Numbered from the stretch's first letter, positions 16,096-24,985 are shown. The stretch is 64,000 bases of DNA from Nitrospirota bacterium (GCA_016215115.1 JACRLN010000040.1:1-64000); one strand, 5' to 3'. Notes: generated by a model not told the origin, from the letters alone. Numbers and translations are program-made.

Positions 16096-16431
16096 CTATT
16101 TCAGAAAATCTTTTATGGAATTGACCACATCCTCATTTACCCTGCAGCGGAAGGTCTGACCTTCACGCTCACATGTTATAAGTCCTGCATTCTGCAGTTC
16201 TTTGAAATGATGAGATATTGTGGAGCGTGAAAGTTTCATGCAATCACAGATCCTGGTAAAGGCCTTTTCCACGCCTCCAACTCCGCAGCAGGATTCCCCT
16301 TTTAAGCGAAATTCCGATCCGACCTTGGAGCCTTCTGGCGCGCAGCAGTTCTTGTAGATCATTATAAAGATCTTCAACCGCTGCTCATTTGAGAGTGCTT
16401 TGAAGATCTTTGGATAGTTCGATAGTTCCAC
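16096..16431 (-). CDS. arsR: ArsR-family repressor, Cys-rich
   Basis: A 111-aa winged-helix metalloregulator with the recognition helix SRSTISHHFKELQNAGLI. It has eight Cys: C29-C30, C48-C49, C62, C64, C87 and C96. C62 and C64 (ICDCMKLS) correspond in position to the classic ELCVCDL-type site of ArsR, slightly altered, while the C29/C30 and C48/C49 pairs lie in an insert before it (SKVGSEFRLKGESCCG). The start is a GTG at 16431. It probably represses the arsM operon from the promoter at 16438-16466 and is released by As(III) or Sb(III). Confidence 0.9.
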   Translation of the reverse strand: MELSNYPKIFKALSNEQRLKIFIMIYKNCCAPEGSKVGSEFRLKGESCCGVGGVEKAFTRICDCMKLSRSTISHHFKELQNAGLITCEREGQTFRCRVNEDVVNSIKDFLK

Positions 16432-16437
16432 AATAAT

Positions 16438-16466
16438 AGAATAAACTAATTTAAATGCCTTGTCAA
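16438..16466 (-). promoter_or_regulatory. ArsR operon promoter, possibly leaderless
   Basis: On the minus strand, TTGACA (16461-16466) and TATTCT (16438-16443) are separated by exactly 17 bases. The -10 box ends only six bases before the GTG start of arsR, so a normal transcription start would fall at or beside the start codon, giving a leaderless or nearly leaderless mRNA. A GATAGTTC direct repeat lies at the start of the coding region and could be an operator half-site. Confidence 0.7.
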
Positions 16467-16486
16467 GTATTTTTTTAGATCTTTTT

Positions 16487-17497
16487 TTAGCTGCGGTTTT
16501 TCAAGTACTCTCTAACAACCCCGATGCTTTCTGCAGGTCTTTCTCCAAACATTGAATGCCCGCTCCCTTTGATGATCTCAATTTTCACATTGGGGAAGAA
16601 CTTTGCCTGTTTTTCCTGATGGCTCATACCGATGAGTCGGTTACATTCAGTGGTCAAAAAGAGAACGGGAGATGTAAAACGTTCAACGTCTTTGATCAGA
16701 TCAATATAAACATCGCCTTTTTCATCCATAGCAGAACTAAGTATCGCCTGCGAAGCCTGACTGCCTGTACGCCAATGCAAAATTGCTGCATCAGGCACAA
16801 CGCTGTTGCAATAGTACTCTGTATTGGCATAAGGCGCCACCCGGCCAAAGAAGTAATCTGTTGCTGCATCTTTGTCAGGCCCCTTAATGTGGAGAGACTG
16901 GAACCATGCCTTTGCAGCCCGAAGCAGGAATCCTGCTTCCCGTCTCGGGCCGAATTTTATACCTGATATCTTCATCATTTCAGTTGTAAGAAACCCGGGT
17001 TCGGCAAGCACGGCATGTGACACCTTTTCCGGGTGCCTTCCGAGATAACCCGAAACGAGCATCGCGCCCCAGGAATGGCCGATCAGATCCACTTTCTTTC
17101 CCCTGCCAAAGTGATTGACAATGGAATCCAGGTCTTGCAGCGTGGATTCCAGGGTGAGTCCCTTGGGATCGACTCTCGGTGAAAGGCCGGTTCCCTGCTG
17201 ATCATAAAAGATCACATAATATTCGTCCGAGAGTGCCTTCAGCGGCAATAAACCCCGATAGTCCCAACCCGGACCTCCGTGGACTATAATAACTGCGGGT
17301 TTTGCAGGATCGCCGAAAGACTCCGCATGAAATACCCGGCTGTTTATCGCTACACGTGGGAGAGATGGATCATCTGAAACCGTCATTGGAACAGGATAGT
17401 TCCCGATAGTCAGAAGGTAAAACAGCATAAACAGGATTGCAAATGCAATGCCTAAACAGAAAGCTATCATGACTGTTGTGATTAGAGCTTTTTTCAT
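16487..17497 (-). CDS. Alpha/beta hydrolase, membrane-anchored
   Basis: A 336-aa hydrolase with an N-terminal hydrophobic helix (residues about 5-33). The fold is recognised from the oxyanion-hole motif HGGPGWDYRG, the nucleophile elbow GHSWGAM (Ser) and the C-terminal GSGHSMFGE (His). Proline-iminopeptidase-like enzymes share this arrangement; the actual substrate is unknown. It is the gene upstream of arsR on the minus strand but is separated from it by the ars promoter, so it is not part of the arsenic operon. Confidence 0.85.
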   Translation of the reverse strand: MKKALITTVMIAFCLGIAFAILFMLFYLLTIGNYPVPMTVSDDPSLPRVAINSRVFHAESFGDPAKPAVIIVHGGPGWDYRGLLPLKALSDEYYVIFYDQQGTGLSPRVDPKGLTLESTLQDLDSIVNHFGRGKKVDLIGHSWGAMLVSGYLGRHPEKVSHAVLAEPGFLTTEMMKISGIKFGPRREAGFLLRAAKAWFQSLHIKGPDKDAATDYFFGRVAPYANTEYYCNSVVPDAAILHWRTGSQASQAILSSAMDEKGDVYIDLIKDVERFTSPVLFLTTECNRLIGMSHQEKQAKFFPNVKIEIIKGSGHSMFGERPAESIGVVREYLKNRS

Positions 17498-17678
17498 TAG
17501 ATCACTGTCTCACTGTCAGAGACGGGTTTAATGAAGCCGCGTCTCTCTTGAGCGTCTTGTTAACCCTCTTCGTCTTTGTTCAAAATAATATCAACCATTG
17601 TTTTACGTGGTTGGCAGAACAGACGTTTAACGAGCCGGCGATATTCTTTTCGGCATCTCATCGATAGACGCGAATTGG

Positions 17679-19136
17679 TCACATCTTTTCCGTTCTCATA
17701 ACTGTTTCTGCCGCTAAAATACCAGACATTGCTGCAGAACTTACACCATAACCCGGATATGTGGTCTGTCCCGCCTGAAATAATCCGCTGATTGGAGAAC
17801 AGTGCGGGAAATATGCCCGGAGATCAGCGGTTGGTGACAATCCGTAGACAGCCCCTTTGTAAAGGTGCATTCTATCCTGAAAATCCTTTGGACCTATCAC
17901 CCGTTTCACCGCGATATCAAGATCGTGTATGCGAGAAAGCGCCTTAACCGCTGATATAGCCATCCGTTCCTTTTTTTGAGTATCCCAATCATCCGCGGGC
18001 ATATTCTGTTGTATGGGGGGAAACACCTCGATGATGCTTCCACCATGAGGCGCCAGCTCCGGCATGGTAACCGTAGGCATGGTGTAAACAGGCCATTTCA
18101 CATCATCCTCATCTGGCATAAACACTTTGTATTGGTCATCCATCATTGGAAGTATGCTGTTGGAATGGCTGCGCACATCTACAAGGTTTGACAGACCCAA
18201 CTGGATGACCAGTGCTTTGTGTGACAACGGAGCACTCTGCACTTTTCGTCGCATACTATTTGGTATATCCTCATCATTCAGGAGTGAACTGAAAGTCGTC
18301 ATACCGCTTGCCGTAGATATTACGGCATCAACTTCAACCAGACCTTGCCCATCAACTTTCAACCCATGAACACGGCCATTCCTGATGATAATTTTGTCGG
18401 CCTTCGAATTGAGGAATATTTCACCGCCATTATTGATTAAAGCCCGGCTCAGTGCTTCGGGTATTTTTCCCATGCCGCCCTCAGGCAGGTAAAATCCCTC
18501 CGTAAGCATAGCAACAAGCCCTAAAATGGATAGAACCGGTGTTTTCTGAGGCGGCATGCCGGAAAAGAGCATCACGCCTGACATTGCAGAACGAACTGCC
18601 CCGTCGCTGAAGAGATTATTTATCTCCGAGGCAACTGACCCGCGGAATTTGGGCAGATGACGCCACCCCTTTGCAATAAGCTGCGACCATGAGAACGGGT
18701 GGCGGAGAATATCGTCTGCAAAGAGACGGCGAACTGGCTCCCACTTTTTCAGCATGCTGTCAAGTTCTTTTTTGAGCTGCCCCTCATTCGCCCCGCCCTT
18801 CCTTCTAATTGTCACATCAAGCCCGTTGCCGAAAGACAGAACAGTACCATCAGGTAAAGTCGTCGTCTGCGCGGCGATTATTTTCCGTAACGGCAGGAGT
18901 GAAGAGCGGTCAAGGCCTAATCTCTCAAATACATGCTCCAGAATCCCGGGAAAGGCCAGATACAGGGCGCCATCGTGAAAAGTGTACCCATCAATGTCAG
19001 TGTTGGCACAGCAGCCACCCAGCTTATCATTGGCTTCGAAGAGCTTCACCCTCATCCCTTTTTGAGAAAGCAATCCGCCGGCTGATAATCCCGACACACC
19101 TCCGCCGATAATTGCCACAGTGTTAATTTTGCTCAT
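17679..19136 (-). CDS. FAD-dependent phytoene desaturase-like oxidoreductase
   Basis: A 485-aa flavoprotein of the CrtI/carotenoid-isomerase family. The FAD-binding dinucleotide fold is at the N-terminus (VAIIGGGVSGLSAGGLLSQKG...VKLFEANDKLGG), and the C-terminal GLFQAGQTTYPGYGVSSAAMSGILAAE is typical of the family. It begins after GAAGGAGAATATT. No other carotenoid genes (crtB, crtE) are nearby, so it may act on another polyene or retinol-like substrate. It lies between the hydrolase and the trmO end of the ABC operon. Confidence 0.85.
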   Translation of the reverse strand: MSKINTVAIIGGGVSGLSAGGLLSQKGMRVKLFEANDKLGGCCANTDIDGYTFHDGALYLAFPGILEHVFERLGLDRSSLLPLRKIIAAQTTTLPDGTVLSFGNGLDVTIRRKGGANEGQLKKELDSMLKKWEPVRRLFADDILRHPFSWSQLIAKGWRHLPKFRGSVASEINNLFSDGAVRSAMSGVMLFSGMPPQKTPVLSILGLVAMLTEGFYLPEGGMGKIPEALSRALINNGGEIFLNSKADKIIIRNGRVHGLKVDGQGLVEVDAVISTASGMTTFSSLLNDEDIPNSMRRKVQSAPLSHKALVIQLGLSNLVDVRSHSNSILPMMDDQYKVFMPDEDDVKWPVYTMPTVTMPELAPHGGSIIEVFPPIQQNMPADDWDTQKKERMAISAVKALSRIHDLDIAVKRVIGPKDFQDRMHLYKGAVYGLSPTADLRAYFPHCSPISGLFQAGQTTYPGYGVSSAAMSGILAAETVMRTEKM

Positions 19137-19238
19137 AATATTCTCCTTCTTGTTTTATTTCCTTGCAGCCCATCGAAAGAAGTTAACCGCGGCAACGCAG
19201 CCGGGCCCGGTTTAATGGATGTTCGAGCATTCATGATC

Positions 19239-19697
19239 TCAAAAGTATCCTTCCATAAGTCTATCGACCCAATCCGGCACTATTGCGCTCTTTACACGAT
19301 CATAGGCCGGATAGTAAGGCTTAACATCAACTACCGGCGTTCCGTCGATAGCGTCAAGACCCCGAACGACCAGCACCCCTGATTGAACGCCCGCGATTGA
19401 CACAGCTGTGACGCCCAGCGGATTTGGGCGATCTTTCGCCCGTTGCGCAAAGATGCCCACTTCGGGCATGGAATCGAGTCCCCGCGGACGTCGAATAAGG
19501 CGTTTGGAAGGCTCGAAAAGAGCCTCGTGTAAGAAGGTAACGATAAGTGCGTGTGAGAACTGTTCAATGCCTTGCAATCCTGCGCGGTACTCCGGGCGCA
19601 GAACAACTCGAGCCTCAACCTCCCCCCAATTTTCATCTGTTTGCTCCTTGACCGCCGATTCGACGTATCCAATGATCGTGAGTGTTATATTGTTCAT
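19239..19697 (-). CDS. trmO: TsaA/TrmO-like tRNA methyltransferase
   Basis: A 152-aa protein of the UPF0066/TsaA family; the E. coli member TrmO methylates N6 of t6A37 in tRNA-Thr with SAM. The family motifs RPNPLG and the nearby DGTPVVDVKPYYPAYD are present. Its length is like compact archaeal and bacterial members, shorter than E. coli TrmO (235 aa). It starts after GTAAGGAGGCAGAA. It is the last gene of the TetR-led operon; why a tRNA-modifying enzyme sits there is not clear. Confidence 0.88.
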   Translation of the reverse strand: MNNITLTIIGYVESAVKEQTDENWGEVEARVVLRPEYRAGLQGIEQFSHALIVTFLHEALFEPSKRLIRRPRGLDSMPEVGIFAQRAKDRPNPLGVTAVSIAGVQSGVLVVRGLDAIDGTPVVDVKPYYPAYDRVKSAIVPDWVDRLMEGYF

Positions 19698-19707
19698 TTC
19701 TGCCTCC

Positions 19708-20130
19708 TTACTGTAAAGATAATTTATATCCCATTTCGTGTCTCTTCTTTTTTACCCATATATACGATGGGATGATTGTACAATAAAGCACCAGATACAG
19801 GGTAAACATCGGCATCATGTTTATTATGGAGATATGACCTGATCTCACAACAATCACCGCAGCGCCGGCCAGTATGCTTACAACAGGAAACAGGGTGATA
19901 AGGAGAATGTCGGTACGCTCTACGGGTTTTAGCTGCGCCCAGAAGAGCAAGACCGTCCAGCCAAGCATCAATGCCCCTGCAACTCGCGTAACGTACAAAT
20001 AGAGCGGAGATATTACAAATGGCTGGGGCTGAAGAACGATCTCAGCGGCTTGAGGTGAAAACAGGAGTACAGTCGCGATGGCATCAGCAACAATTCCGAG
20101 CCAGTATGAAGTTATCAGGAGTTTTTTCAT
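19708..20130 (-). CDS. Small four-helix membrane protein
   Basis: Not recognised. It has 140 residues and about four transmembrane segments (ITSYWLGIVADAIATVLLF; VAGALMLGWTVLLFWAQL; ILLITLFPVVSILAGAAVIV; MPMFTLYLVLYCTIIPSYIWV), with a basic cytoplasmic tail. It is eight bases from the DUF2917-like gene and ten from trmO, so it is co-transcribed with the ABC transporter genes. It could be an accessory subunit of the exporter. Confidence 0.75.
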   Translation of the reverse strand: MKKLLITSYWLGIVADAIATVLLFSPQAAEIVLQPQPFVISPLYLYVTRVAGALMLGWTVLLFWAQLKPVERTDILLITLFPVVSILAGAAVIVVRSGHISIINMMPMFTLYLVLYCTIIPSYIWVKKKRHEMGYKLSLQ

Positions 20131-20138
20131 AATGTTCC

Positions 20139-20414
20139 TTACAAAAAAATTAACCTCCTCAGTCTTTCTATCAAACCGTATTTATTAGTATCAGAGAAAG
20201 ATATTGCTATCGAGGCATCCGAAAAAGCCCAGGCAAGTACGCGCCCTTTTTTGTCAATAATAAAAATATCGTCACCGGACAATATATGATCTTTCCCATC
20301 ATTTTGCTGGGTGACACTGACCGTGCCTTTTTCGCATGATATTAACGTTCTCCTGCGGTCACCGTCGATCTTCAGCACTGAGTTTTCGCCGATGGTTATC
20401 TTTAGAGAATTCAT
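20139..20414 (-). CDS. DUF2917-like small protein
   Basis: A 91-aa protein starting at the ATG at 20414 after GGCAGGAGGCGAAT; the longer ORF start at 20435 lies inside that ribosome binding site. The sequence TLISCEKGTVSVTQQNDGKDHILSGDD resembles DUF2917, a small beta-rich cupin-like domain. Its start region overlaps the end of the permease gene. Function unknown. The match is from memory of the family and is moderate. Confidence 0.7.
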   Translation of the reverse strand: MNSLKITIGENSVLKIDGDRRRTLISCEKGTVSVTQQNDGKDHILSGDDIFIIDKKGRVLAWAFSDASIAISFSDTNKYGLIERLRRLIFL

Positions 20415-20427
20415 ATTCGCCTCCTGC

Positions 20428-22800
20428 CTACTCATATGCCAACGCTTCCCGGGTCGATACTTTAATTGCCTTGCGAGGCGGAATTCGGCTGGCTATCCAG
20501 CCAAAAATTAAACTTGCGATCAGGGTTATCACGAAGCCGGTCCTGCTGAAAGAAAAACGAAGATCGACTTCCAGCATTAAGTTGCCGAAAAACTTTGAGG
20601 CAACGATACTGAGAGGCCACGATAATAAGAATCCAAGAAAAATACTGATAACGCTCACTATCATTCCTTCGGCGACAAACAGGTTATTGATGATTTTGGG
20701 AGTCGCGCCGATCGCCCTCAGCACGCCAATCTCACGGGTCCTCTCCATGATATTGATGCTCGTCGCGGATGCCATTCCTATTGCGCTGACAACCAGCACC
20801 AGCAAGGCAAAGAACACGATCGTTACGAGGATTATCTTCAGGTGGTCGTAAATAATTTTTACCCGTTCCGCCTGCATCATTACATAGAGCACCTGAAGGT
20901 TGGTCGGTTCGATCGCCTTCTCAATCTCTTTTTTCAGTGCTGTTACCTTGTCATAGCTTTTATCCTTGGCAACAAACATCAAGCTATTGATGTAGTGATC
21001 TGGATTAGTGACCGCGTCATACTGTTCCTGGGCCATATAAATTTTGGGCTTTTCAAATTCATCAACGACCCCGACCAGTTTTGCCCTGAATTGTTTCCCC
21101 CTGATGCTAAGCACTTGATGATTGCCTATGGCCGGGTTGTCATACATTTTTGCCGCCTCCTGGTTCATCACTATTTCAGGCTCGGTTGGACCGCTCAACC
21201 ATCGCCCTCTGATGGACCTGAAAGCAATGAGGTCGCTATTGTAGGGGAGGGCAATAATTCCCACTCCAGAATCCGTAGAAACGATCATATTTTGCATTGC
21301 ACCTCGGCCGCCATTCCATGTTTCTATCCGGCTAATGTTTTCAATTTCGTCAAAATATTTCAGTGCCTCTTTTTTCGGTATCTGGTTGATAAGCACCACC
21401 TGAATATCATGCTTCATGCTGTTGTTCACATCCGACAGGAGGTCCTTAAGGGATTGCTGCACATTGAACCCTGTGCTGAAGATCGCCACGCCGAGCGCCA
21501 TGGCAGCTACTGTGACCGCAAGACGTTTTTTGCGGCGTATGGTATTTTCGAAGGCCAATACGAGATTCCTCGGGAGCGGCAATTTATGAGCGAACCTGGA
21601 TTTTTTAGCGCCAGCATCCTGTTGAATGCCGTAATCGCTTAACGCTTCACGGACAGAGATCCTCGTACCTTTTAAAATAGCAGGCAGGGACAGCAAGACC
21701 GGCAGCAACAGGCTCGCGGCTATGAGATAAATATACATATAATGAGGCAGGGAAGTGGTAAGGATCTTGAAATTAAGGATCTCCGCCACAAAGTAGGCGT
21801 ATGCATAGCCGGACTTGATTGCAAGTGGAATTGCGATCACGCCGGATATTACTCCCAGGAGCAGCACCATCGTCAAATAGATTTGAAAGACCTTGAACCG
21901 CGACGCGCCGATGGCCTTGAGAATGCCGATCTGCCGTATTTGATTGGCAAGAATAGCCGCTATTAATTGAGAAACCAGTACAGCGCCCAAAAAAAACGCA
22001 AGGAAACCGATACTCCCCTCCATAAACAGCAGGGTGTTTAACTGCCACTGGTGGGGGTGCTCCATAAATTTAGGTATCTTAACTGTATCAACTGCAATAC
22101 CCAGAGATTTAAAATAATTAACGAGACCGTCTGCGGCAGTCTGAACTTCCTGTTTTGTTTTTACATTTTTAAAGCGGATGATCAATCGCTGTTCAGCCGG
22201 CTCGCCTGTAATGTCTGAGTAAGTTTTTTTATTCACATACGCATAGATCAGGTGGTCTTGTGTGCCCGGCGCCTGGGCTGGATCAAAACTGATACCGGCG
22301 ACCGGAACATCAACGACCCTGCCGCCTGCCCGAACGCGCGCAGGAAAACCGGCCTTCAGATCAGAGAAGCGAAGTCCGTCACGCTCGATCAACATGCCCC
22401 CGTCTTTGGGCGCTGCAGGCCCGCTGTTGCCCTTTTGGTCAAATATTCGTGCCAGTTTGAAATTGTTGAAATCTTCAACGCCGAATAACCATAATGGGAT
22501 CCATTCATCCGGGTGCGTTTCGATCCTCAGCGTAGCAAAATCCCTGAATTCAGCCTTCTCGATCTCAGGACGGCTCCTCAAGACTGCCAAATCCAGCCTG
22601 TTAAAATCTCTGGATGTTATGACTGCGTGAAGAGGGTTGGTCCTGACAAAATTCTCATTCAGATCGCGGCTCAGGATAGTATATGACACCAGGATGGAGC
22701 CGACACCACAAAGGCCGATTATCAAGGCAACAATGACAAGTATTATTCGGCCCGGATTGATCCGCAGATCGCCGATAACTTTTCTGAATTTCATGTTCAT
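20428..22800 (-). CDS. ABC exporter permease with two FtsX/MacB domains
   Basis: A 790-aa inner-membrane permease. The start MNMKFRKVIGDLR at 22800 follows AAAGGAGTTAT and is preferred over the ORF-track start at 22863. The architecture is typical: one N-terminal helix, a large periplasmic domain, an FtsX domain (FMEGSIGFLAFFLGAVLVSQLIAA...IGILKAIGASRFKV), a second helix and periplasmic domain, and a C-terminal FtsX domain (TREIGVLRAIGATPKII...). It pairs with the ATPase just upstream on the operon. Expected role: export of a drug, lipid or peptide, using the LolCE/MacB mechanotransmission mode. Confidence 0.9.
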   Translation of the reverse strand: MNMKFRKVIGDLRINPGRIILVIVALIIGLCGVGSILVSYTILSRDLNENFVRTNPLHAVITSRDFNRLDLAVLRSRPEIEKAEFRDFATLRIETHPDEWIPLWLFGVEDFNNFKLARIFDQKGNSGPAAPKDGGMLIERDGLRFSDLKAGFPARVRAGGRVVDVPVAGISFDPAQAPGTQDHLIYAYVNKKTYSDITGEPAEQRLIIRFKNVKTKQEVQTAADGLVNYFKSLGIAVDTVKIPKFMEHPHQWQLNTLLFMEGSIGFLAFFLGAVLVSQLIAAILANQIRQIGILKAIGASRFKVFQIYLTMVLLLGVISGVIAIPLAIKSGYAYAYFVAEILNFKILTTSLPHYMYIYLIAASLLLPVLLSLPAILKGTRISVREALSDYGIQQDAGAKKSRFAHKLPLPRNLVLAFENTIRRKKRLAVTVAAMALGVAIFSTGFNVQQSLKDLLSDVNNSMKHDIQVVLINQIPKKEALKYFDEIENISRIETWNGGRGAMQNMIVSTDSGVGIIALPYNSDLIAFRSIRGRWLSGPTEPEIVMNQEAAKMYDNPAIGNHQVLSIRGKQFRAKLVGVVDEFEKPKIYMAQEQYDAVTNPDHYINSLMFVAKDKSYDKVTALKKEIEKAIEPTNLQVLYVMMQAERVKIIYDHLKIILVTIVFFALLVLVVSAIGMASATSINIMERTREIGVLRAIGATPKIINNLFVAEGMIVSVISIFLGFLLSWPLSIVASKFFGNLMLEVDLRFSFSRTGFVITLIASLIFGWIASRIPPRKAIKVSTREALAYE

Positions 22801-22875
22801 GGGGATAACTCCTTTCAACTTAGCTGCAACTGCTGTAATAATAATGACAATTACTGCGTGCATATAAACCTTCAG

Positions 22876-23562
22876 TTAATTCTTTCTATCGCTTACAACC
22901 GCTCCGTCGCTAAGCGATATGATGCGGCTGTATTCTGAATTGAATATGTTTTCGTGTGTTACCACAATGACCGTTTTACCGTTTTTAACCAGATCGGCAA
23001 ACAGTCTTTGAATGGCCTCGGTGGTCTTGCTGTCTAAATTCCCGGTAGGTTCGTCCGCCACCAGAATAGGCGGGTCATTGGCCAACGCTCGGGCAATAGC
23101 GGCCCGCTGTTGCTCCCCGCCGGACAATGCGGCAGGCAGCTTGTCTGCATGCTGCAAGATGCCTACCTGCGCAAGCAATGCCTCAGCCCGATTGTTGCGC
23201 TCATTTGCTGGAATGCTGCCGACGAAGTCCATGGCTAAAAGCAGGTTTTCCCTGATGCTGAGGGTTGGAATAAGCTGAAAAAACTGAAAGACTATACCGA
23301 CATTCTCTCCCCGCCACTTTGCCAGGCGGCTTTCGTTCAATGTGTGGACATCGGTGGAATTAATTCTGACCGTTCCCTGGCTGGGATGGTCAATACCTGT
23401 CAGCATATTTAGAAGGGTGGATTTGCCGCTTCCCGACTTTCCAACGATTGCCACATGCTCCCCCTGTTCGATATGGAGATCAATGTTTTTCAACGCATCA
23501 AAACGAACTGACGCCGATTCGAACCATCTGGAAACCTGATTGAACTGAATAAAGTTTGGCAT
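22876..23562 (-). CDS. ABC exporter ATPase (MacB/LolD-type)
   Basis: A 228-aa ATPase. Walker A is VGKSGSGKST, the signature is LSGGEQQRAAIARALA and Walker B ends in ILVADEPTGNLDS, the wording of the LolD/MacB branch. It lies between the small membrane protein and the permease, so the three genes form one export unit controlled by the TetR repressor upstream. Confidence 0.93.
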   Translation of the reverse strand: MPNFIQFNQVSRWFESASVRFDALKNIDLHIEQGEHVAIVGKSGSGKSTLLNMLTGIDHPSQGTVRINSTDVHTLNESRLAKWRGENVGIVFQFFQLIPTLSIRENLLLAMDFVGSIPANERNNRAEALLAQVGILQHADKLPAALSGGEQQRAAIARALANDPPILVADEPTGNLDSKTTEAIQRLFADLVKNGKTVIVVTHENIFNSEYSRIISLSDGAVVSDRKN

Positions 23563-23563
23563 A

Positions 23564-24019
23564 TTAGTGTTCCTCCTTTATAAATTTATACCCGTAATAC
23601 GCAGCACACATGCTCATAATAAAAGTGAGCATCCCCACGCCCTCGAAATAGGAACTCCCTATCTCAGGAGTCATAAAAAGCTTCGCCAAAAAGGACGGTA
23701 AATGTCCGTTATGCAGGTAGTTAAGAAACGCTTTTAATACGTGGTTCCAAAAACCGTTAAACAGACCGAAGCCGATAATGACCCAGGCATTGAGTAATCC
23801 ATAAAATACGAGGAAGACCTTGTTTCTCGTACGCAGATACAGAATGTTAAAAGCGTAAATAAACGCTATGACGATAAACCCGGCAATGAATGCGCGGTGT
23901 CCGAACACATAGGCATGAGTTATTGACGCCAGGATCACCGTTGCTGAAAGGTATGCACGCGACAACGCGGCAGCCGACATCTTTTGTTCAGACACCTGAG
24001 TAGAATTATTGGCGATCAT
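23564..24019 (-). CDS. Four-helix membrane protein of the TetR/ABC operon
   Basis: I do not recognise this 151-aa protein. It has four hydrophobic helices (SATVILASITHAYVFG; AFIAGFIVIAFIYAFNILYL; VFLVFYGLLNAWVIIGFGLF; GVGMLTFIMSMCAAYYGYKF) and a GGAGG site before its start. It ends one base before the ATPase gene starts. An accessory role in the exporter is inferred from position. Confidence 0.8.
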   Translation of the reverse strand: MIANNSTQVSEQKMSAAALSRAYLSATVILASITHAYVFGHRAFIAGFIVIAFIYAFNILYLRTRNKVFLVFYGLLNAWVIIGFGLFNGFWNHVLKAFLNYLHNGHLPSFLAKLFMTPEIGSSYFEGVGMLTFIMSMCAAYYGYKFIKEEH

Positions 24020-24034
24020 TGTTTGACAACCTCC

Positions 24035-24667
24035 TCAATGTTTACGCATTGCTTTTTTATGTTGTGCGGTCTTGCGCGTCCGGCTGGCCGGCGCTATGCC
24101 GCTCCAGAGAGCCTCAGTAAATTGTTTCACAGCATGATCCATGTTTTTGCCGCCGTGAATTTCCATCAGCTCAAATACCGCCAGACTGTGTATTGCTGAA
24201 ACGAAGAGGCTGGCGGCGGCCATAGGATTATCGACTTTAACTAATCCTCGTGAATTTGCCTCATTCATGTGTGCTGCCAGGGCTTCTGAGAGTTCCACTA
24301 CCGGCTTGCCCTTAAAGTGGGCGTTCACGTCAGCCATGCTTATTGATGGATTGGTTATTAGATGCATGACGACAGGAATGAGCGTGCGGAAATAGGCCAA
24401 AATCCTAAGCCCGATCTCAGTCAAGACTCGACGCGGGTCAGTCTCTTTTGTAAATGAATTGATTATGGCATTAATATCGACCTGCTGCGGGACCATCGCA
24501 GCCAGAAAAAGCGCAGCCTTAGTAGGATACCGCTGATACAGGGTCGCCTCGGAGACCCCGGACTTACGGGCTATTTCCTTTGTTGACCCGAATGCGCCAT
24601 TTTTCAGGAACTCTTCCCGCGCATGCTCCAGTAACTGCTCATCTCGAATGATCTTGCGTCTTCCCAT
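24035..24667 (-). CDS. TetR-family transcriptional repressor
   Basis: A 210-aa regulator: a TetR DNA-binding domain at residues 1-55 with the helix-turn-helix GSTKEIARKSGVSEATLYQRYPTKAALF, and a helical ligand-binding C-terminal domain. The start at 24667 follows AAAGGAGGTAAC. It is the first gene of the operon leading to the ABC exporter, and a 22-bp perfect palindrome overlaps its own promoter, so it very likely represses itself and the exporter until a ligand binds. The ligand is unknown. Confidence 0.92.
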   Translation of the reverse strand: MGRRKIIRDEQLLEHAREEFLKNGAFGSTKEIARKSGVSEATLYQRYPTKAALFLAAMVPQQVDINAIINSFTKETDPRRVLTEIGLRILAYFRTLIPVVMHLITNPSISMADVNAHFKGKPVVELSEALAAHMNEANSRGLVKVDNPMAAASLFVSAIHSLAVFELMEIHGGKNMDHAVKQFTEALWSGIAPASRTRKTAQHKKAMRKH

Positions 24668-24683
24668 TGTTACCTCCTTTGAA

Positions 24684-24731
24684 AATAAGTAAGTACTTAC
24701 TTATTATAAATACCTGAAGATCGCTTGTCAA
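24684..24731 (-). promoter_or_regulatory. TetR promoter with overlapping 22-bp palindromic operator
   Basis: On the minus strand TTGACA (24726-24731), 17 bases, then TATAAT (24703-24708): a perfect consensus sigma-70 promoter. A perfect 22-bp palindrome (24684-24705; core ATAAGTAAGTACTTACTTAT) covers the last part of the -10 box and the transcription start. This is a textbook arrangement for steric repression by the TetR-family protein encoded downstream. Confidence 0.88.
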
Positions 24732-24985
24732 GTCTTTTTTTTGAGATACCTGGGCTGGCACTATGTGAATCACGATATATTTACTGCGACAATTTTATGT
24801 CATTAAAATTTGACAGAGAAAAAAATACTCTTAACTTCTCTCGTTCATCCCAAAGTCTTTGTCAAATTAACAGCATTAAATTTCTCTCTTTCAACAAATA
24901 ATCTTTTGTGATAATTCAATATACAAATACCAATTGACAACACAACAGCAATCGAGAGCATGTTTAACTAATTGTTAATTTTCAA

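Noticed and set aside
20336-20851. 171-aa plus-strand ORF over the permease end
   Set aside because: Shadow of the permease and DUF2917-like genes.
24750-24768. Sigma-54 promoter-like TGGCAC
   Set aside because: The GC element at the right distance is missing; a consensus sigma-70 promoter already explains the TetR operon.
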